This document shows positions 59,576-64,000 of a stretch of DNA of 64,000 nucleotides, piece by piece (position 1 is the stretch's first letter; the number at the start of each line of letters is the position of its first letter). Origin of the DNA: Desulfobacula sp. (lineage in GTDB: Bacteria; Desulfobacterota; Desulfobacteria; Desulfobacterales; Desulfobacteraceae); NCBI GenBank assembly GCA_023701135.1, contig JAMPXP010000001.1, forward strand, positions 1 through 64,000, written 5' to 3'. The notes under the pieces are model-generated. The model saw nothing but the letters and a program-made list of their open reading frames with translations, did no database searches and had not been told where the DNA came from. A program made the translations under genes and the position numbers.

Positions 59576-60769
59576 TTAATTCATATAATTTTTTAAAATC
59601 TGCTTGGCCACGGAGGTCTTGTGGACCTCGTCGGCTCCATCATAAATCCTGGCCCCCCGCTCATGGCAGAAGAAATAGGCCAGTATGGTATCCGAAGACA
59701 TGCCGAGGCCGCCGTGGATCTGGATGGCCGTGTCCACAACCTTTTGGAGGGTATTGGCCACGACGTATTTGATCATGGAAATTTCCTTCCGGGCCGCGGA
59801 GGCGCCGAGGGTGTCGATCCTCCAGGCGGCGTGGAGCACCATGAGCCGTGCGGCCTGGATATCGGCCGCGCACTCGGCGATCCATGCCTGAACGATCTGC
59901 TTGGATGCCAGCTTTTTGCCCGGTGCAATGGTCCTGGTGGCCGCCCGCCGGCACATGAGGTCAAAGGACCGGTTGCATATCCCGATCCATCTCATGCAGT
60001 GGTGGATCCGGCCGGGGCCGAGCCGGTCCTGGGCCATGACAAACCCCTGCCCTTCTCCACCCAGGATATTGTCCTGCGGAACCCGGCAGTTCTGGTAAAT
60101 AATCTCGCCGTGGCTGAAATAGCCTTTCCCGCTATGGCCCATGACCGGGATATTCCTGACCAGGTTGAATCCCTTGGTGTCGGCCGGGACAAGAATCATG
60201 CTGGCCTGGAGATAGGTTGAATTTTCAGGATTGGTCACGGCCATGACAATGGCGAACTCAGCCCCGTCTGCCGATGAGGAATACCATTTATGGCCGTTGA
60301 TCACATAATCGGTCCCGTCTTTGATCGCCGTGGTCTCCAGCATGACGGGGTTGGAACCGGGCATGTCCACTTCCGTCATGGAAAAACAGGATCTGATTTT
60401 CCCCTCGATGAGGGGTTTCAGATATTTTTCCTTTTGGGCCGGTGTCCCGTAGAGGTGAAGAATTTCAATATTGCCGGCATCCGGGGCCTGGCAGCCGAAG
60501 ACATAATGGCCCAGGGGCGACTGCCCCAAAACCTCCGACACCAGGGCATGCTCCATGAGGCTCAGCCCCATGCCGCCGAATTCTTTGGGATGGTTGGGGG
60601 CCCAGAGTTCCATCTGTTTGACGATCTCGCGTTTTTTATGCAGTTCTTTTTCAAAGGCCGGATAATCATCTGAATCCAGGTCCTTTTCAAGGGGGTAGAG
60701 TTCTTTTTTGACAAACTCGTCCATCATTTCCACGATGATCTGTGTTCGTTCAGGTATTAAAAAATCCAT
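59576..60769 (-). CDS. Acyl-CoA dehydrogenase with Asp at the base position (ACAD10/11-like)
   Basis: 397 aa. FSMTEVDMPGSNPVMLETTA and INGHKWYSSSADGAEFAIVMA are the FAD-binding segments; QIHGGLGMSSDT precedes the end. The catalytic-base loop reads RIYDGADEVHKTSVAKQIL, so Asp replaces the common Glu (YEGT), as in the ACAD10/11 and LvaC group that acts on phosphorylated 4-hydroxyacyl-CoA. Second gene of the operon, 15 bp after the phosphatase-like gene. Confidence 0.9.
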   Translation of the reverse strand: MDFLIPERTQIIVEMMDEFVKKELYPLEKDLDSDDYPAFEKELHKKREIVKQMELWAPNHPKEFGGMGLSLMEHALVSEVLGQSPLGHYVFGCQAPDAGNIEILHLYGTPAQKEKYLKPLIEGKIRSCFSMTEVDMPGSNPVMLETTAIKDGTDYVINGHKWYSSSADGAEFAIVMAVTNPENSTYLQASMILVPADTKGFNLVRNIPVMGHSGKGYFSHGEIIYQNCRVPQDNILGGEGQGFVMAQDRLGPGRIHHCMRWIGICNRSFDLMCRRAATRTIAPGKKLASKQIVQAWIAECAADIQAARLMVLHAAWRIDTLGASAARKEISMIKYVVANTLQKVVDTAIQIHGGLGMSSDTILAYFFCHERGARIYDGADEVHKTSVAKQILKNYMN

Positions 60770-60783
60770 GGGTCTCTCCAGGT

Positions 60784-61494
60784 TTATCTATAGGTTATAA
60801 GTGTTTTGTCACCCTTGAGTTCAAGGTGTGTGATATCATTGAAACCCGACAGGCTGATCCTTTGGCCGTCCCATCTGAACCGGGTGATGGACGCATTCAT
60901 GAGTTGCCATAACAGATCCAGGGTTTTCAGGCCGGAAAGGTCCAGGGCAGCCTGGACGGCAACGGAAATGGGACCTCCGGAAGAAAAAACGGCGATTTTT
61001 CCGGAAGGGCCGGTGGTTTCGCAAAGAGCGTTCAAGCCTTGGCGGACCTGTTGTTGAAAGCCTTTCCAGGTCAGGTCGCCGGGGCCGTCAAAATCCCCTG
61101 ACACCCACCGGTCCATGACCCTTGAAAAAATCTTCTGAAAGGCTTTTTTATCGCCCGGGTCCATTTTAATATCATCCAGAAGGCCTGGTTCATTCCGCAT
61201 CATCCTCCTGATCTGGGCCTCCCAGACCAGGTTTGAATCCATTTCGTTCCAGGACTCGTCCACCAGAAGTTCCGGAAAAAATAAATCCTTTTCCAGGTAG
61301 GCCTCCCTCACCCGGCGGGCCGTATCTTTCTGCCGCTCCAGGGAGCCTGAATATACGGCATCAAAATGGATATGACAGGTGGCGAGGTGTTGCCCCAGTA
61401 TCCTGGCCTGCATAGCCCCCCGTTCAGAAAGCCGGTCATAATTCCCCGTGCCGAATGATCCCTGTCCATGCCTGAAAAAAAAGAATTCGCCCAT
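60784..61494 (-). CDS. Histidine phosphatase-superfamily protein, altered active site
   Basis: 236 aa, first gene of the acyl-CoA operon. The N-terminal phosphohistidine motif is FFFRHGQGSFG with the leading RHG. The downstream VYSGSLERQKDTA matches the second conserved Arg loop. The late strand where the family has a second His (usually SHGG) instead reads VFSSGGPISVAV, so His is replaced by Ser. Phosphatase activity may be reduced or use another residue. Its position beside a kinase/ACAD pair raises a role on phospho-acyl-CoA intermediates, but this is speculative. Confidence 0.8.
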   Translation of the reverse strand: MGEFFFFRHGQGSFGTGNYDRLSERGAMQARILGQHLATCHIHFDAVYSGSLERQKDTARRVREAYLEKDLFFPELLVDESWNEMDSNLVWEAQIRRMMRNEPGLLDDIKMDPGDKKAFQKIFSRVMDRWVSGDFDGPGDLTWKGFQQQVRQGLNALCETTGPSGKIAVFSSGGPISVAVQAALDLSGLKTLDLLWQLMNASITRFRWDGQRISLSGFNDITHLELKGDKTLITYR

Positions 61495-61538
61495 GCGGTC
61501 CTGCCTTCCATAACGGATAATGGTTCGTGTTGAATCTG

Positions 61539-61567
61539 AATGTACAATCCCTAAAAACGTCTGTCAA
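61539..61567 (-). promoter_or_regulatory. Sigma70 promoter of the minus-strand acyl-CoA operon
   Basis: On the minus strand TTGACA (61567-61562), a 17-nt spacer and TACATT (61544-61539), placed about 45 bp before the first start codon at 61494. It is divergent from the etf promoter. Confidence 0.65.
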
Positions 61568-61575
61568 CATAAAAC

Positions 61576-61587
61576 GAACGTTTGTTC
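61576..61587. promoter_or_regulatory. GAAC-N4-GTTC palindrome, candidate TetR operator
   Basis: GAAC gttt GTTC lies between the two divergent -35 boxes, 8 bp from the minus-strand box and 10 bp from the plus-strand box. It resembles operators of TetR-type fatty-acid regulators (ACGAACGTTxGTT-like). It would let the TetR protein at 49.4 kb control both units. Confidence 0.5.
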
Positions 61588-61597
61588 TATTTTTTTC

Positions 61598-61626
61598 TTG
61601 ACACTTTAAAACAGGGATCATAATAA
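61598..61626 (+). promoter_or_regulatory. Sigma70 promoter of etfBA
   Basis: TTGACA (61598-61603), a 17-nt spacer and TAATAA (61621-61626), about 95 bp before the etfB start codon. Consensus -35 and a good -10. Confidence 0.7.
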
Positions 61627-61720
61627 GGTATGTCAGGATCATTCCGGTTGGGGTATGATACCCTTATGAACCGGATGAATCAGGTGAACCGGATAATCCG
61701 TCTAAATGAAAGGGAAACCC

Positions 61721-62500
61721 ATGAAAATTCTGGTCTGTGTCAAACAGGTCATGGAAGGTGAATCTCCCGTCCGGGTCCATGATTCCGGAAAATGGATAAA
61801 CCCTTGTGCTTCTGCGCGGTTTGAAATGAACCCCTTTGATACCTATGCCGTTGAGGAAGCCCTACAGATCAGGGAGAACGTTCCCGGCACCCTCGTCCAT
61901 GCCGTCACCGTGGGCCCGGAATCCAGCCGGGACACCCTGAGACGAGCCCTGGGCATGGGGGCGGATGAGGCTGTCCACATCCTTGACACGGGCACGGGGT
62001 ACAGGCCGCCCTTTCTTACCGCCTCATGGATCGCCGCCTATGCCGGGGGCAAGGGCTATGACCTCATTTTAACCGGGATCATGTCTGCCGACGAAATGAA
62101 CGGCCAGACAGGACCCATGATCGCCCAAAGTCTTTCGATTCCCTGTGCCTCCGCCGTTCTCTATGAAAAACCAGGACCGGATCGGACCCACATATCCATT
62201 GAAAGGGAAATAGAAGGCGGCGCAAGGGATATGTTCGAGGTCAAGCTGCCCTGTGTCCTGACCCTCCAGACCGGGATCAATGCTCCGAGGTACCCTTCCC
62301 TTTCCATGGTCTTAAGGGCCAGGAAAAAGGAGATCACCGTCATCCCGGCCGGAGTCTTTGTTGACCAGGAGCCGGGACTAAGGCTTCACAGCCTCTATTC
62401 CCCGCAAAAACAAAGAAAAGGCATCCTCCTGAAGGGAACCATGGAAGAAAAGGCAAAGCAGTTAATGGATATCCTGGCCCAAAAAGCGCTGTTGACATAA
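61721..62500 (+). CDS. etfB: Electron transfer flavoprotein beta subunit
   Basis: 259 aa from the ATG at 61721 (MKILVCVKQV), with AAGGG upstream; the ORF track starts five codons earlier. Hallmarks: NPFDTYAVEEAL, ADEMNGQTGPMIAQSL, EIEGGARDMFEVKLPCVLTLQTGIN (ETF-beta signature) and NAPRYPS. With EtfA it accepts electrons from the acyl-CoA dehydrogenases of the divergent operon. A single FAD-type ETF is suggested; I see no bifurcating partner here. 13 bp before etfA. Confidence 0.95.
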   Translation: MKILVCVKQVMEGESPVRVHDSGKWINPCASARFEMNPFDTYAVEEALQIRENVPGTLVHAVTVGPESSRDTLRRALGMGADEAVHILDTGTGYRPPFLTASWIAAYAGGKGYDLILTGIMSADEMNGQTGPMIAQSLSIPCASAVLYEKPGPDRTHISIEREIEGGARDMFEVKLPCVLTLQTGINAPRYPSLSMVLRARKKEITVIPAGVFVDQEPGLRLHSLYSPQKQRKGILLKGTMEEKAKQLMDILAQKALLT

Positions 62501-62513
62501 AAAAGGGAACCGA

Positions 62514-63560
62514 ATGGGAAAGAAAACAGCCATCATTGCAGAGCATCACAACGGAGAAATTTCAACCGTCACCTATGAACTTCTGGCCCTGGCCAAAGGA
62601 ATTCAGGAGAGTGAAGCCGGAGACATCTGCTTTTTTATTCTCGGGGCCGATACGGAAAAACCGGCCCAAACCCTCAGCACCCGCACCGGTGAGCCTGTCC
62701 ATGCCGTGTGCATTCCAGGACTCGCCCAATACAATGGGGCCCTCTACAAAAAAGCCCTGTCAGCCCTTTTTTCCCGGACCCCCTTTGATTATATTCTGGC
62801 CCCCCATTCCAGTTCGGGAATGGATTATGCCCCGGCCCTTTCCATGGCCCTGGGAGGCTCCTGCATCACCGGCGTGAAAGACGTGGTCAGGACGGACGGG
62901 GCCCTCTGTTTTGTCAGGTCCCTGTTTGGGGGCAAACTTTCGGCCAAGCTTACGACAGATACCGGTCCCCTGGTGCTGACCCTCCAGCCCGGCGCCCTAA
63001 AAGCATTTTCCCCGGAGGGAAAAAGTCAAGGACCGAATCAAGTATCTAATCAAGGCACCATTGAAAGATCGGTTTTAGACATCACGGACGATAATATGGT
63101 ATATGCGGGAACCAAGGCCTCGCCTTCCGAGGGGTCTGACCTGGCCAGGGCCGATGTCATCGTTTCCGGCGGCCGGGGCATCCGGGACGCCCAAAACTAC
63201 AACCATATCGAGATGCTGGCCAGGCTCTTTCCAAGGTCTGCCACGGGCGGGTCCCGGCCCATCTGTGATTATAAATGGATACCTTACAGCAAACAGGTGG
63301 GCATCACCGGCACCACCGTCTCGCCAAAACTCTATATCGCCTGCGGCATATCCGGTGCCCCCCAGCATGTGGAAGGCATGAAGAACGCCGGATTCATCGT
63401 GGCCGTCAACACAGACCCCGATGCCCCTGTGTTTCAGATTGCCGATGTCTGCATCGTCGAAGACCTCATGGAATTCATTCCATTCTTTATTGAAACCTTT
63501 AAACAAAAGAGGAGAAAAAAAGATGAAAGAAACGATCTGGGAGAGTCCTTTCTGGCCTGA
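62514..63560 (+). CDS. etfA: Electron transfer flavoprotein alpha subunit
   Basis: 348 aa. N-terminal domain AIIAEHHNGEIS..TYELLALAKGI, then the C-terminal FAD-binding domain ADVIVSGGRGIRDAQNYNHIEMLARLF and GITGTTVSPKLYIACGISGAPQHVEGMKNAGFIVAVNTDPDAPVFQIADVCIVEDL, the classical ETF-alpha signature. AAGGG lies shortly before the ATG. Its end overlaps the next gene by 38 bp, so translation of the acyl-CoA ligase is coupled. Confidence 0.95.
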   Translation: MGKKTAIIAEHHNGEISTVTYELLALAKGIQESEAGDICFFILGADTEKPAQTLSTRTGEPVHAVCIPGLAQYNGALYKKALSALFSRTPFDYILAPHSSSGMDYAPALSMALGGSCITGVKDVVRTDGALCFVRSLFGGKLSAKLTTDTGPLVLTLQPGALKAFSPEGKSQGPNQVSNQGTIERSVLDITDDNMVYAGTKASPSEGSDLARADVIVSGGRGIRDAQNYNHIEMLARLFPRSATGGSRPICDYKWIPYSKQVGITGTTVSPKLYIACGISGAPQHVEGMKNAGFIVAVNTDPDAPVFQIADVCIVEDLMEFIPFFIETFKQKRRKKDERNDLGESFLA

Positions 63561-64000
63561 GGATGTGGCCCATACCATCACCGGGTATCAGTTTCCCTTG
63601 TTTAAATTCCTGGATGATTCCGCCAGGGATTATCCGGACCAGGTTTTCACCGTCTTTAACGGGGCATCCAAAACCTTTGCCCAGGTCAAGGACACGGCAG
63701 ATCGGATCGCCGCCTTCCTTTCAAAAAAAGGCATTCAAAAAGGCGACCGGGTGGCCATCTTTCTTCCCAATCTGCCGCATTTCCCTGAAATCCTCTTTGG
63801 TATTCTCAAGGCCGGGGCGGTCTGTGTCAATTGCAACCCGGTATACACCCCCCCGGAACTCCATTATCAGCTCAAGGATTCAGAATCCAGGATGGTTTTC
63901 TGCATGGATCATCCCGTGTTTTATGCCAACACCGTCAAAGCCATCGCCGGAACAAACATCGAAACCGTGGTGGTCTGTAATATCAAATCCTATCTGCCCA
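63523..64000 (+). CDS. Acyl-CoA synthetase (AMP-forming), truncated by window end
   Basis: The frame starts at the ATG at 63523 (MKETIWESPFWPEDV) with GAGGAG upstream and is open to base 64000 (159 codons); absent from the ORF track because it has no stop in the window. RIAAFLSKKGIQKGDRVAIFLPNLPHFPEILFGILKAGAVCVNCNPVYTP is the N-terminal block of long-chain acyl-CoA ligases. A second ligase beside the one at 57.9 kb, so the cluster may activate two kinds of acid. Catalytic parts lie outside the window. Confidence 0.9.
   Translation, partial: MKETIWESPFWPEDVAHTITGYQFPLFKFLDDSARDYPDQVFTVFNGASKTFAQVKDTADRIAAFLSKKGIQKGDRVAIFLPNLPHFPEILFGILKAGAVCVNCNPVYTPPELHYQLKDSESRMVFCMDHPVFYANTVKAIAGTNIETVVVCNIKSYLP

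Noticed and set aside
1-64000. CRISPR arrays, tRNA/rRNA genes, IS elements, prophage
   Set aside because: Looked for regularly spaced repeats, cloverleaf-type intergenic segments, transposase motifs and phage structural genes; none seen.

Overview
The window looks like chromosomal DNA of a sulfate-reducing deltaproteobacterium (Desulfobacteraceae-like). This is an inference from content: an acyl-CoA degradation operon with its own ETF genes, a branched-chain amino-acid-type (LIV) ABC transporter, a class-I-like hybrid cluster protein (Hcp), a DUF362 protein, several Fe-S proteins, the PAS and Cys-rich signalling style, and a recA-alaS neighbourhood. No rRNA, tRNA, CRISPR array, IS element or prophage was seen.

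Layout. 0.0-9.4 kb: a stand-alone Old Yellow Enzyme-type reductase faces a six-gene operon (Asp/Glu racemase-like, LivH, LivM, LivG, LivF, substrate-binding protein). That operon is divergent from a GntR/FCD regulator, which is followed by a convergent MFS transporter. 9.6-18.0 kb: a 184-aa unknown gene coupled to rapA, a Cache-domain chemotaxis receptor, and a histidine kinase / NtrC-type regulator / small secreted protein operon. 18.1-24.6 kb: a stress-type module with Usp, a 28-aa membrane peptide and an SLC13/RCK permease on one strand. Divergent from it is a Lon-family protease carrying a response-regulator receiver domain inside the Lon body. A second Usp, a 59-aa protein and a SLOG-like protein follow. 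24.8-34.3 kb: YitT, then a long minus-strand run M20 peptidase - larC - pgpA - recA - alaS - yejB - yejE.

34.4-44.0 kb is an accessory stretch. It holds a higA antitoxin whose higB toxin has collapsed by internal deletion, an Hcp with a twin-arginine signal peptide behind a perfect FNR-type site, a PAS protein, CvfB, a YkgJ-type cysteine-cluster protein, an iron-sulfur flavoprotein-like reductase, an alpha/beta hydrolase, a RelE-like protein with a C-x2-C-x10-C-x2-C insertion, a duplicated-repeat lipoprotein candidate, and an OLD-family nuclease in visibly AT-rich DNA.

44.0-61.5 kb is a 16-gene minus-strand run for acyl-CoA metabolism. It encodes a histidine phosphatase-like protein, two acyl-CoA dehydrogenases, an acyl-CoA ligase, a carboxyltransferase, a thiolase, two 3-hydroxyacyl-CoA dehydrogenases, an enoyl-CoA hydratase, DUF362, TetR, an APH-type kinase, MaoC, an acyl-ACP thioesterase, a ferredoxin and an SDR. 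A divergent etfB-etfA-acyl-CoA ligase operon begins at 61.7 kb and runs off the window. Two near-consensus sigma70 promoters and a GAAC-N4-GTTC palindrome sit between them. The kinase plus an Asp-base ACAD recall the 4-hydroxyacyl-CoA phosphorylation/elimination route (LvaA/LvaC, ACAD10/11).

The most unusual items are the receiver-in-Lon fusion (21.0-23.0 kb), the predicted exported Hcp (35.0-36.8 kb), the Cys4 RelE-like protein, and the Usp/TFAExG small-protein module. All domain calls are by eye from the translations; no database search was run.
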